NCBI GenBank assembly: GCA_022565015.1
Contig: JADFKI010000197.1
Location: 1-7,423, forward strand
Direction of reading: 5' to 3'
DNA length: 7,423 bases
From: Chloroflexota bacterium
Lineage (GTDB): Bacteria; Chloroflexota; Dehalococcoidia; Lucifugimonadales; JADFKI01
Shown: in pieces, positions 1 through 5,611 of the stretch
How positions within the stretch are numbered: the first letter of the stretch is position 1
Layout of the letters: each line of letters begins with the position of its first letter
Position numbers and translations under genes: made by a program
The notes under the pieces: model-generated
What the model was told of the DNA's origin: nothing
What the model saw: only the letters and a program-made list of their open reading frames with translations
The model's database searches: none

Positions 1-353
1 GACGAGGTGAATATCAGCGGGGCGACGGACGGGCCTTTTTCCAGTGCCTTGATGATGTTCTCGGTGCCGCCGACGTTTACCGCAAAGGTCTTTTCCCGGT
101 CCCGCTCGCTGTTGGGCGGCAGCAACGCCGCGAGATGAATGACTGCGCTCACGCCGGATACGGCGGCGGCAACGGTGTCCGCATCTGTGATGTCGCCCTT
201 GACGATCTCGATTTCGCGCATGTCTTTGAGGCCCGAAAAGTCCATGAACGGCAGGTCGAAGATGCGCACGCTCCTGCCCCCATCGACGAGCCTGTCGACG
301 ATGCGGCGACCTACGCTGCCCGCGCCTCCCGTTATGAGTACTGGGCCGCTCAC
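1..353 (-). CDS. NAD-dependent epimerase/dehydratase (extended SDR), N-terminal part
   Basis: The gene starts at GTG 353 and runs off the left edge after 117 codons. The N-terminus gives V-L-I-T-G-G-A-G-S-V-G-R, the GxxGxxG dinucleotide-binding motif of extended short-chain dehydrogenases (Gly9, Gly12, Gly15), at the end of the first Rossmann strand. Further along are a G-D-I-T-D stretch (the Asp that contacts adenine in this family), a V-I-H-L-A-A segment (the usual HxAA at the end of strand 4), an N-V-x-G-T segment and, at the edge, F-T-S-S, which leads to the catalytic Ser. The YxxxK and the substrate domain lie outside the window, so the substrate (nucleotide sugar or other) cannot be named. 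The start overlaps the stop of the upstream 107-residue gene as GTGA, which supports GTG as the true start and implies translational coupling. The family call is firm; the specific function is not. Confidence 0.9.
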   Translation of the reverse strand, partial: MSGPVLITGGAGSVGRRIVDRLVDGGRSVRIFDLPFMDFSGLKDMREIEIVKGDITDADTVAAAVSGVSAVIHLAALLPPNSERDREKTFAVNVGGTENIIKALEKGPSVAPLIFTS

Positions 354-673
354 GTTAGGGTTACGCCCTTCATGCCGGCCTTCTCGATCAGGCTCTGGGA
401 GTTCTTGATGAGGGAGTCTATCGCAGGCCCGAACTTGTCCCAGTCTTCGCTCTGGCGTACCTCGAGGCAGGCGGCCGACTCACGTTGGACCGTGCGCGTC
501 GCAGGCACGCTTGGCATCGTCTTGAAGAAGAACGTCCCGCTTATCTCGCCGAACTTTTCAATGATCTCGGTGATGGAGGCCTCCCAGCCCTGGTTCTGCT
601 CTCCGAGGCCGTGGGCTATCTTTTGGCAATTGGCGATTGATTCGTCCAGTAGCTCTTGTCCGGATGCCGGCAT
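350..673 (-). CDS. Hypothetical 107-residue protein, coupled to the epimerase gene
   Basis: I do not recognise this protein. It is small, mildly acidic and mostly predicted helical, with amphipathic stretches around residues 5-25 and 32-45 and again at 78-97, separated by a segment rich in Thr, Val and Arg. It has two cysteines (in IANCQ and SAACLE), too few for a metal site by themselves, and no signal peptide or membrane segment, so it is likely cytosolic. The start ATG 673 has GGAGG 11 bases upstream, and an in-frame TAA lies just above it, so no longer start is possible except CTG. The stop TGA overlaps the GTG of the epimerase by four bases, so it is the first gene of that operon. A candidate promoter lies 34 bases upstream. 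I judge it a real gene from its RBS, promoter and overlap; its role is unknown. Confidence 0.75.
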   Translation of the reverse strand: MPASGQELLDESIANCQKIAHGLGEQNQGWEASITEIIEKFGEISGTFFFKTMPSVPATRTVQRESAACLEVRQSEDWDKFGPAIDSLIKNSQSLIEKAGMKGVTLT

Positions 674-684
674 TTTCAGATGGT

Positions 685-689
685 CCTCC
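685..689 (-). promoter_or_regulatory. Shine-Dalgarno site of the 107-residue gene
   Basis: GGAGG on the minus strand, 11 bases before ATG 673. The spacing is a little long, but no closer purine run exists. Confidence 0.6.
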
Positions 690-706
690 AGAAACGGTTA
701 TGGTCT

Positions 707-736
707 ATTTTCACCCTGATGAAGTCGACCCGTCAA
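707..736 (-). promoter_or_regulatory. Candidate sigma70 promoter of the hypothetical-epimerase operon
   Basis: On the minus strand TTGACG (736-731, 5 of 6 to the -35 consensus) is followed after 18 bases by GAAAAT (712-707, 4 of 6 to the -10). Transcription would begin near 700, giving a leader of about 27 bases that holds the GGAGG site. The position is sensible, but the -10 is weak and the call rests on consensus matching alone. The rest of the 674-891 gap shows only short imperfect inverted repeats and no convincing gene or terminator. Confidence 0.4.
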
Positions 737-891
737 GTTTGAAGCGGTCACTTAACCTGGATACTCCTTGGGAGGTTGATTTTATTCCTAATAATCGAAT
801 GAATTACCTGTTGGCCCGGTCAGGTTGCTCTGATAGTTCGGGGACCGAGAGTCAGCTCGTGGACTAAAAACTCCTTGCAACGGTCACCCAT

Positions 892-1749
892 CTAAAAAAG
901 CCCGGACGGCATCCAGACGCCGGAGGGCCGCTCGTAAGGTCCGATCGTCATGAGGTTTAGCGCCTCGGTCGCGCGACAGCCTGCGGCAAGCGCCTCCCTA
1001 AAAAGCCTGCCGTCGCTCAGGGGACACAGGAACGTGGCCCCTGCGCCAAGTCGAACGCCGGCCTCGCCGATAAGCGCCATGGCGTCCTCGTGAGTTGTGG
1101 CGACGGAATGTCCACCCATCGCCGGCATGAAATAGCCCGTCAGCCGCCCGTCGCGTTCACGCACCAGGGCCGGCCTGCCGATCTCGAATGACCTTCTTAT
1201 CTCGTTGCCTCGTTCGACCTTATAGATGCCTTTGCATAGGTCTACGACCTCCGTCAAATCTGAGTCGGCCATGGGCCGCACGAGGCCTTCAGGATCGGCC
1301 AGCGGCGCCGCCTCCATGAAGACCGCCGTATCCTGTGTTTCGAAGCCCAGCGAGGCGTATAGCGAGAGCGAGCCCATGTTGTGGGCCTCCTGGATTAGCC
1401 GAATCCTGAAGAATCCGTGGGTGCGGGCGTAATCGAACAGGCGCTTCATCATTGACCGGCCGATTCCCCGGCCCTGAAAGGTTACGTCGACGCACACCGG
1501 CGCGATGCCGGCGACCTCGTCGCTGATCGTGACGAACGCCCCGCCGACGATATCGCCGTCGAAAACGGCGGTGACGCCATAGGTATCGGGGTTCCTGAGC
1601 ATTGCAGAAATGCTCTGCCGCGACGTTCCGACACTGCGAACGATTGGCGGGAAGTGGTGCCTGTCCGCGATGTCCTTGTACGCCTCGAACAGAATGCGGC
1701 CCAGCTCGTCCGCATGGGCCGGGTCTGCCGTGAGCAGCTCTACTTCCAT
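892..1749 (-). CDS. GNAT family N-acetyltransferase with a C-terminal second domain
   Basis: A 285-residue protein. The N-terminal half is a canonical GNAT acyl-CoA transferase: motif A is Q92-G-R-G-I-G97 (the Q/RxxGxG/A pyrophosphate-binding loop) after a hydrophobic strand at 84-90, and motif B is N124 through Y131 with the L-Y-A-S-L-G-F signature. The C-terminal half (about 157-285) begins again with a GNAT-like L-V-R-P-M opening but has no second acetyl-CoA loop. It ends in a Y-x-x-P-x-G-V-W-M-P-S segment resembling tails seen in longer GNAT proteins (Acetyltransf_18-like, from memory). Such proteins acetylate small amines or protein amino groups; the acceptor is unknown here. The start ATG 1749 has only a weak AAGG upstream. 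It is probably monocistronic: 218 bases separate it from the next minus-strand gene, and the DUF362 terminator lies upstream. Confidence 0.9.
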   Translation of the reverse strand: MEVELLTADPAHADELGRILFEAYKDIADRHHFPPIVRSVGTSRQSISAMLRNPDTYGVTAVFDGDIVGGAFVTISDEVAGIAPVCVDVTFQGRGIGRSMMKRLFDYARTHGFFRIRLIQEAHNMGSLSLYASLGFETQDTAVFMEAAPLADPEGLVRPMADSDLTEVVDLCKGIYKVERGNEIRRSFEIGRPALVRERDGRLTGYFMPAMGGHSVATTHEDAMALIGEAGVRLGAGATFLCPLSDGRLFREALAAGCRATEALNLMTIGPYERPSGVWMPSGLF

Positions 1750-1783
1750 GAGCCTTGACTAAGCGCCACGGGATTACCCCTCC

Positions 1784-1811
1784 GACTCTGATAAGGAATA
1801 TCTTCGGAGTC
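1784..1811. repeat. Imperfect hairpin, first of a cluster of three
   Basis: Arms GACTCTGA (1784-1791) and TCGGAGTC (1804-1811) pair at 7 of 8 positions plus one G-T wobble, with a 12-base AT-rich loop. It lies in the leader or promoter region of the GNAT gene. There is no U-run, so it is not a terminator. Confidence 0.5.
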
Positions 1812-1825
1812 CGATATCATCGGAC
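1809..1825. repeat. Perfect 7-bp inverted repeat, possible operator
   Basis: GTCCGAT (1809-1815) and ATCGGAC (1819-1825) flank ATC. It overlaps the outer arm of the preceding hairpin by three bases, so the two structures would compete. It is about 60 bases upstream of the GNAT start and could be a repressor site or part of a small repeat element. Confidence 0.45.
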
Positions 1826-1832
1826 CTCTCAA

Positions 1833-1856
1833 TCTCCCCGTTGCCGAAGGGGGAGA
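1833..1856. repeat. 7-bp GC-rich inverted repeat
   Basis: TCTCCCC (1833-1839) and GGGGAGA (1850-1856) flank a 10-base loop. The CTCCCC...GGGGAG pattern resembles dispersed intergenic repeats known from GC-rich environmental genomes. No U-run follows on the minus strand, and on the plus strand only a short A-rich stretch follows, so a terminator is unlikely. Confidence 0.45.
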
Positions 1857-1879
1857 GCTAAAAGAACGGACACGTCTTC

Positions 1880-1917
1880 AAAATCAAAAGGGACGCCCCG
1901 ATATGTCGGGGCGTCCC
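1880..1917 (-). terminator. Strong intrinsic terminator of the DUF362 gene
   Basis: A perfect 12-bp stem, GGGACGCCCCGA (1890-1901) with TCGGGGCGTCCC (1906-1917), closes a 4-base loop. Read on the minus strand it is followed by TTTT-GA-TTTT (1889-1880). It begins 19 bases after the DUF362 stop codon. The plus-strand side has no T-run, so it acts in one direction and insulates the GNAT gene from DUF362 transcription. Confidence 0.9.
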
Positions 1918-1936
1918 TCCATTAGCTCGCGTTTGC

Positions 1937-3355
1937 CTAGTTGTCGTCGGCGGGCTGAAGCTCCTCTATCTCCACCTCGACATGGCCGTTTGTCGAGAGC
2001 TCGTAGTGGCGCTTCATGGCCTCCAGGTCCACCTCATCGTTTCGAGCGAAGCCCTTGCCGTCGTGCCTGTCATACGGGAACGGCTGGAATTTCTCGAATC
2101 GCTCCATGAACCGCGGCCTACTGGTCCGCTTGTCGTACGGGAAGCGGAAGCGGTCCGCGGGTCCCGGCTCGACGTTGACCAGCTCGTAGTCGCGGCTTCC
2201 GAGGCCGATCTCATGACCTGTATTGATCGATGCGACCTCGCTCTGGCCGTGGAACGTGGCCGCCGCGGCCTCGAACTTGGCGTCGCCCGGATGGTGGGCC
2301 TCCATGACCTCTGCCGCGGAACCGGGAATGCCTTCGGACTCCCTGGCCTTGTTGACGCACGCCATGTCTATGGCCACCGCGTCCGTGCTGGCGAAGACTC
2401 CCAGATGCGGGACGATGGGTACGTCGGCGTGGTTGGCGCAGTCACAACGTGGCGAGATGTCCAGGGCCATGTTGATGTAGCCGACCTTGTCTCGGCCGAC
2501 AACCTTCTCGACGCCCAGACAGGCGTCGGCAATCGCCACGTCGACCGCATCGAAGTTAACGGGAGGAATGTCGACAATGCCACGCGGCCCCATGACGCCG
2601 AAGCAGCCCAGGCATGTGGTGCACTTCTCGCGTTCCCACTCTATCTCGTCGTTATCATTGATGTGATACAGGTTGAACGGGCAGCAGTCCTCAAGCAGCT
2701 CCCAGTCCGGTGTGTTCGCCTTGCCCTTGAAGGCCTCCGGATGGAAGACGCCTGCCGCGCCGAGACCGTAGTTGGGATGGCCTCCCATGTGTACATTCAG
2801 CTTACCGCGTTTGGACTGGGCGCCGATCCCGAGGTTCTTCAGGGCTCCGCCGATCACGCCCATGCTGTGGCCCTTGAAGTGGGTCAGGGCGATGAGAACG
2901 TCGGCAGCCGCGATAGCCTGAGCGACGTAGGCCTCCTTGAGCAGGTAGCCTTCGGGAATGTCGACGCGGAAGTCGCTGGTGCCGATGAAGCCGTCCGCGC
3001 AAATGAAGGGGCAGCCCAGGGTCGCCGAGGTGTAGCCGTTCCTCTCTGCCGTGAGCAAGATGTCGAGCTCAGTGGAGCGCGACCCCCAGGGAGAGTAGGT
3101 CGAGGTCGTCGTATCGCACACGAAAGGCCTTCCGCCAAGCTCCTTGATGCGGTCCGCAAGCGCGCGGGCATATACCGGCCGCAGGTAGGCGGTGTTGTTC
3201 CATTCGCCGCAGTGGATCTTTATGGCGACGACGTCGTTGGGCTTGATCATCTTGTCCAGGCCGGCCGCGTCGAATACCGTCACCATCTTGGCCACCAGGC
3301 TGGTCTCCGTGGACTCGGAGTGGGCATCCATAAAATATACCTTGGATTTTGCCAT
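1937..3355 (-). CDS. DUF362 domain protein with a degenerate ferredoxin motif
   Basis: A 472-residue protein of the DUF362 family, cytosolic proteins often carrying an iron-sulfur cluster and of uncertain function. Family signatures are K-I-H-C-G-E (46-51) with R-P at 59-60, T-H-F-K-G-H (158-163) followed by G-G-A-L-K-N-L-G (169-176), and C-D-C (304-306) leading to the D-V-P-I-V-P segment and then A-S-T-D-A-V-A-I-D (322-330). The cluster region at 245-257 reads C-T-T-C-L-G-C and then F-G-V-M-G-P: three cysteines (245, 248, 251) but no fourth, where ferredoxins have CP. C224-C225-P, C279, C304 and C306 are other possible ligands. The start at ATG 3355 is chosen because AGGGAGG lies 5 bases upstream and because the longer ATG at 3418 falls inside the promoter. 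The C-terminal 80 residues are charged, with no membrane segment. It is transcribed alone. Confidence 0.93.
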   Translation of the reverse strand: MAKSKVYFMDAHSESTETSLVAKMVTVFDAAGLDKMIKPNDVVAIKIHCGEWNNTAYLRPVYARALADRIKELGGRPFVCDTTTSTYSPWGSRSTELDILLTAERNGYTSATLGCPFICADGFIGTSDFRVDIPEGYLLKEAYVAQAIAAADVLIALTHFKGHSMGVIGGALKNLGIGAQSKRGKLNVHMGGHPNYGLGAAGVFHPEAFKGKANTPDWELLEDCCPFNLYHINDNDEIEWEREKCTTCLGCFGVMGPRGIVDIPPVNFDAVDVAIADACLGVEKVVGRDKVGYINMALDISPRCDCANHADVPIVPHLGVFASTDAVAIDMACVNKARESEGIPGSAAEVMEAHHPGDAKFEAAAATFHGQSEVASINTGHEIGLGSRDYELVNVEPGPADRFRFPYDKRTSRPRFMERFEKFQPFPYDRHDGKGFARNDEVDLEAMKRHYELSTNGHVEVEIEELQPADDN

Positions 3356-3360
3356 GCTTG

Positions 3361-3367
3361 CCTCCCT
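3361..3367 (-). promoter_or_regulatory. Shine-Dalgarno site deciding the DUF362 start
   Basis: AGGGAGG on the minus strand, 5 bases before ATG 3355. It fixes this ATG over the upstream in-frame ATG at 3418, which has no such site. Confidence 0.85.
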
Positions 3368-3408
3368 GAATCGAGCAAAAAGCGGACAACACACGATAAG
3401 TTTAGCTG

Positions 3409-3437
3409 AGGGTAGCATTCGTCCGTTATTTTGTCAA
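3409..3437 (-). promoter_or_regulatory. Sigma70 promoter of the DUF362 gene
   Basis: A consensus TTGACA (3437-3432), a 17-base spacer, then TACCCT (3414-3409) preceded by TGC, an extended -10. Transcription would start near 3402, giving a leader of about 47 bases that contains the Shine-Dalgarno site. The perfect -35, optimal spacing and TG element make up for the weak -10. Confidence 0.7.
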
Positions 3438-3490
3438 TGCGCGTGCAGCGCAACGACGCCACGTAAAACGCCGTTCATGGGCGACGAAAT

Positions 3491-3511
3491 CAGGGCCGTT
3501 TCACAGCCCTG
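3491..3511 (-). terminator. Candidate weak terminator after the FMN dehydrogenase gene
   Basis: CAGGGC (3491-3496) and GCCCTG (3506-3511) form a 6-bp perfect stem with a 9-base loop, about 37 bases past the stop. On the minus strand only ATTTCG follows, so termination by the U-run would be poor. It may act as a partial terminator or a 3'-end stabiliser. The rest of the 3356-3547 gap is promoter and leader. Confidence 0.35.
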
Positions 3512-3547
3512 GGACCACTCGTGCGATACCTCGCTTTTCGAGGCGCC

Positions 3548-4654
3548 TCATGAGTGTATTCCGGCACCGTGTGTCCAGCAAGGACATGGCAGATTGACGA
3601 CGCTGGGGTCGAGGTCCTTTACGGTGACACCCCCGCAGTACGCCAGGGCCCTGTCGAACTCCGTGCGTAGAATCTCCAGCATATCGCGCACGCCGTCGGC
3701 GCCGTTGTAGCACAGGCCCCAGAATAGAGGCCGCCCGACCAGCACGGCCCGTGCGCCTAAAGACAAGGCCTTTACGACGTCCATGCCCCGTCGAATGCCG
3801 GAGTCCATGTAGACCTCCGCCCTATCCCCGACGGCCTCTGCAATGGCGGGCAGGCTCTCGATCGAGGATGTCGTGCCGTCCAGTTGCCTCCCCCCGTGAT
3901 TCGAGACGATGACGGCGTCCACGCCGTAGTCGGCACATAGCGCGGCGTCCCGTGCGGTGCGTATGCCCTTCACGATCAACGGCAGCCCCGTAAGAGATCG
4001 AAGCCAGTCCAGCCGCGCGTAGGTTAGGCCCGAAAAGTTTGGCGGGTTCCAGTCTGCGGCATCCGGCACGCCGACCTCGCGCAGGGCCACGAGGTCGGGC
4101 CGGTCCCGCAGGCTGCCCCAGTGGACGTCGGGCCGCCTGACGAGCTGATTTCTGACGTCGCGCTCCTTGGGGCTTGGCGAAGGGGTGTCCACAGTCAGCA
4201 CGATGGCCTTGTATCCGGCCTCCTTGGCCCTCTTGACGAGGATTTCGCTGACCTCGTCGTTGAAGTGGTACAGCTGAAACCACAGCGGGCCCGTGGCCAC
4301 CTCGGCGACCTCCTCGATGCTGTAGCCGGAGCTCGTCGGCAGCGCCATGAGCGTTCCAGCCGCACCGGCCGCCATCGCGGTGGCTCGCTCGCCCTCGGGG
4401 TGCACCTGCCGCTGTCCTCCCGCCGGGGCGACCATCACCGGGAAGCTTATCGTCTCGCCCAGCACCGTGGTCGATAGGTCTCGGTCCGACACGTCCACCA
4501 GAAAGCGAGGATTGACGGTTATGGCGTCGAGGGCGGTCCTGTTTCTTCGCTTCGTGATCTCGTCGAAGGCGGCCGCATCCACGAAGTCCCATAGATCGTG
4601 CGGCATACGCTGCTCGGCCCATTTTTCGAGATCATATAAGGTGACTGGATTCAT
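3548..4654 (-). CDS. FMN-dependent alpha-hydroxyacid dehydrogenase/oxidase family
   Basis: A 368-residue TIM-barrel flavoenzyme of the glycolate oxidase, lactate dehydrogenase and mandelate dehydrogenase family, at full length. It oxidises 2-hydroxy acids to 2-oxo acids. Conserved elements by alignment to spinach glycolate oxidase from memory: F-Q-L-Y129, T-V-D-T (154-157), catalytic or FMN-binding K229 in I-V-K-G, S-N-H-G-G-R with base H253 and substrate Arg R256, and D-S-G-I-R-R (284-289) with G-R-P at 307-309 for the FMN phosphate. The usual substrate Tyr24 is Phe24, the substrate Arg (spinach 164) is Lys163, and the Trp108 position is Ser108. The C-terminus is slightly extended and cysteine-rich (C-P-C-W at 357-360). 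The N-terminus has no signal peptide, so it is soluble or peripheral. ATG 4654 has AGAGGAG 10 bases upstream. Substrate unknown; likely electron acceptor oxygen, quinone or cytochrome. Confidence 0.95.
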   Translation of the reverse strand: MNPVTLYDLEKWAEQRMPHDLWDFVDAAAFDEITKRRNRTALDAITVNPRFLVDVSDRDLSTTVLGETISFPVMVAPAGGQRQVHPEGERATAMAAGAAGTLMALPTSSGYSIEEVAEVATGPLWFQLYHFNDEVSEILVKRAKEAGYKAIVLTVDTPSPSPKERDVRNQLVRRPDVHWGSLRDRPDLVALREVGVPDAADWNPPNFSGLTYARLDWLRSLTGLPLIVKGIRTARDAALCADYGVDAVIVSNHGGRQLDGTTSSIESLPAIAEAVGDRAEVYMDSGIRRGMDVVKALSLGARAVLVGRPLFWGLCYNGADGVRDMLEILRTEFDRALAYCGGVTVKDLDPSVVNLPCPCWTHGAGIHS

Positions 4655-4664
4655 GTCGAAACGA

Positions 4665-4671
4665 CTCCTCT
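4665..4671 (-). promoter_or_regulatory. Shine-Dalgarno site of the FMN dehydrogenase gene
   Basis: AGAGGAG on the minus strand, 10 bases before ATG 4654. It supports this start; no longer in-frame start has a better site. Confidence 0.7.
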
Positions 4672-4701
4672 TTTCACTTCGGTGCGTGGGAATTCAGCGC
4701 C

Positions 4702-4730
4702 ATTCTAATACGCATTATGTAAATAATAAA
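4702..4730 (-). promoter_or_regulatory. Candidate promoter of the FMN dehydrogenase gene
   Basis: TAGAAT (4707-4702, 5 of 6 to the -10 consensus), 17 bases after TTTATT (4730-4725, a poor -35), in the most AT-rich part of the divergent spacer. Transcription would begin near 4695. A 12-base inverted repeat, TAAT-ACGC-ATTA (4706-4717), abuts the -10 and could be an operator. Weak evidence; only the -10 is good. Confidence 0.3.
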
Positions 4731-4830
4731 GGGGGTAAAGCGTGGAAGCTGAGACGGCCACCTGAGATTCGCGGACCTACGTGTGAATAAGTGATCGAAA
4801 TGTTTCAGGATTCCATTTGCATGCTTGAGT

Positions 4831-4843
4831 CGCTAAAATAGCG
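4831..4843 (+). promoter_or_regulatory. Candidate -10 with overlapping inverted repeat
   Basis: TAAAAT (4834-4839, 5 of 6) lies about 44 bases before the first plus-strand gene and sits inside the inverted repeat CGCTA-AAA-TAGCG (4831-4843). No good -35 stands at 16-18 bases, so this would need an activator or a non-sigma70 factor. A repressor binding the repeat would block the -10. Confidence 0.3.
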
Positions 4844-4871
4844 GCACGATTCGCGGTTGCCAGGGCCGATC

Positions 4872-4877
4872 AGGAGG
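4872..4877 (+). promoter_or_regulatory. Shine-Dalgarno site deciding the propeller gene start
   Basis: AGGAGG is 2 bases from ATG 4880 and 5 bases from the next codon, ATG 4883. The 5-base spacing is usable and the 2-base spacing is not, so translation most likely begins at 4883. Confidence 0.75.
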
Positions 4878-4882
4878 ACATG

Positions 4883-5548
4883 ATGGCGGAAATTCAAGAA
4901 AGATGGGTGCATCCGGGGCCGCAACCCAACGGTATGCAGGCGGTCGAGGACGGCGTGTGGATCATCGACCAGACCGACAACTATCTCTACAAGCTCGCAT
5001 ATGAGGACGGATCGGTTATGGAGAAGCTGCCCACCGAGACCGAGCACTCCAGCGGCGTCACCGTTGGAGGCGGACACATCTGGGTCGCCTCGACGTACTC
5101 TACGGAGCTGTTCAAGGTCAACGCCGGCGACGGCGGCACGGTGGCCAGGTACGATACGCCCGGCAAGGGCGTCGTGGCCTTCGCCAAGGACCCCGCCAAC
5201 GCCCGCGTTACCGGCGCCCACGGAATGGAGTGGATCGACGACGATAACATGTGGGTCGCCGTGCCTCCGGCGCAGAAGGTCTACCTCATGGACCCCAAGA
5301 CGATGACCGTGAAACGAGACATAGACTCGCCGGATGCTCGGCCTCATGGGCTGTTCATGCACGAGGGCAGCATGTGGCTGGCGGACACTGGAATCGGCAA
5401 GATTCACAAGCTGAATCCCGACACGGGCGAGATTCTGGACGAGATCGACATCCCTGCGCCCGAGGTCCACGGCATGACCCTGCATGCGGGCGAGATCTGG
5501 TTCTGCTGCGCGGAATCGCGTCGTGTCTGCACGGTGCCGCTGCCGTAG
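4883..5548 (+). CDS. Small cytosolic beta-propeller-like repeat protein (Vgb/SMP-30-like)
   Basis: A 221-residue protein of five similar repeats, each about 40-45 residues. Each repeat has a G-M/V/L turn, then a G/D-h-W-h/A strand: residues 24-29 (GVWIID), 64-69 (GHIWVA), 122-126 (NMWVA), 163-167 (SMWLA) and 204-207 (EIWF). Each is preceded by an H/N/S-G pair (16-17, 57-58, 113-114, 155-156, 196-197) and followed by a K-h-x-x-x-T-G-type turn. This is typical of NHL, virginiamycin B lyase-like and SMP-30-like propellers. At 221 residues it is shorter than the usual 270-300, and the last repeat lacks its closing strand, which could come from the N-terminus. There is no signal peptide. It may be a lactonase- or lyase-fold binding protein, but catalytic residues cannot be assigned. 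It is first in the plus-strand operon and is in frame with the next gene across one TAG. Confidence 0.85.
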   Translation: MAEIQERWVHPGPQPNGMQAVEDGVWIIDQTDNYLYKLAYEDGSVMEKLPTETEHSSGVTVGGGHIWVASTYSTELFKVNAGDGGTVARYDTPGKGVVAFAKDPANARVTGAHGMEWIDDDNMWVAVPPAQKVYLMDPKTMTVKRDIDSPDARPHGLFMHEGSMWLADTGIGKIHKLNPDTGEILDEIDIPAPEVHGMTLHAGEIWFCCAESRRVCTVPLP

Positions 5549-5550
5549 GG

Positions 5551-5562
5551 GAGCCCGTCGAA
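5551..5562 (-). repeat. TTCGACGGGCTC repeat core
   Basis: The minus strand reads TTCGACGGGCTC, matching TTCGACAAGCTC at 7396-7407 in 10 of 12 positions. It starts two bases after the TAG at 5546-5548. Motifs with a TTCGACRRGCTC core are common as dispersed REP-like intergenic repeats in environmental genomes (general knowledge); here two instances are seen. Confidence 0.4.
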
Positions 5563-5611
5563 GCACGGACAAAGAGGCGTCTTTAAGTATGAGATTAAGC
5601 ATCAAAGTTAT

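Noticed and set aside
807..825. ACCTG...CAGGT inverted repeat (ttggcccggt loop) after the GNAT gene
   Set aside because: Arms of only five bases, a 10-base loop and no U-run on either strand; not enough for a terminator call.
637..867. A 76-codon plus-strand frame across the gap before the GNAT gene
   Set aside because: It overlaps the 5' end of the 107-residue gene and its promoter, has no good RBS and no recognisable sequence.
1982..3409. A 475-codon open frame on the plus strand opposite the DUF362 gene
   Set aside because: It is antisense to a gene with clear DUF362 motifs, a promoter, a Shine-Dalgarno and a terminator. Its translation has no recognisable motif. Long antisense frames are common in GC-rich genes.
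3356..3418. A longer DUF362 start at ATG 3418
   Set aside because: This ATG lies between the -35 and -10 of the strong promoter, so it would not be in the transcript. The ATG at 3355 has AGGGAGG 5 bases upstream.
5571..5584. AAAGA-GGCG-TCTTT hairpin before the GH43-like gene
   Set aside because: A 5-bp AT-rich stem with no U-run; too weak to end transcription between these probable operon genes.
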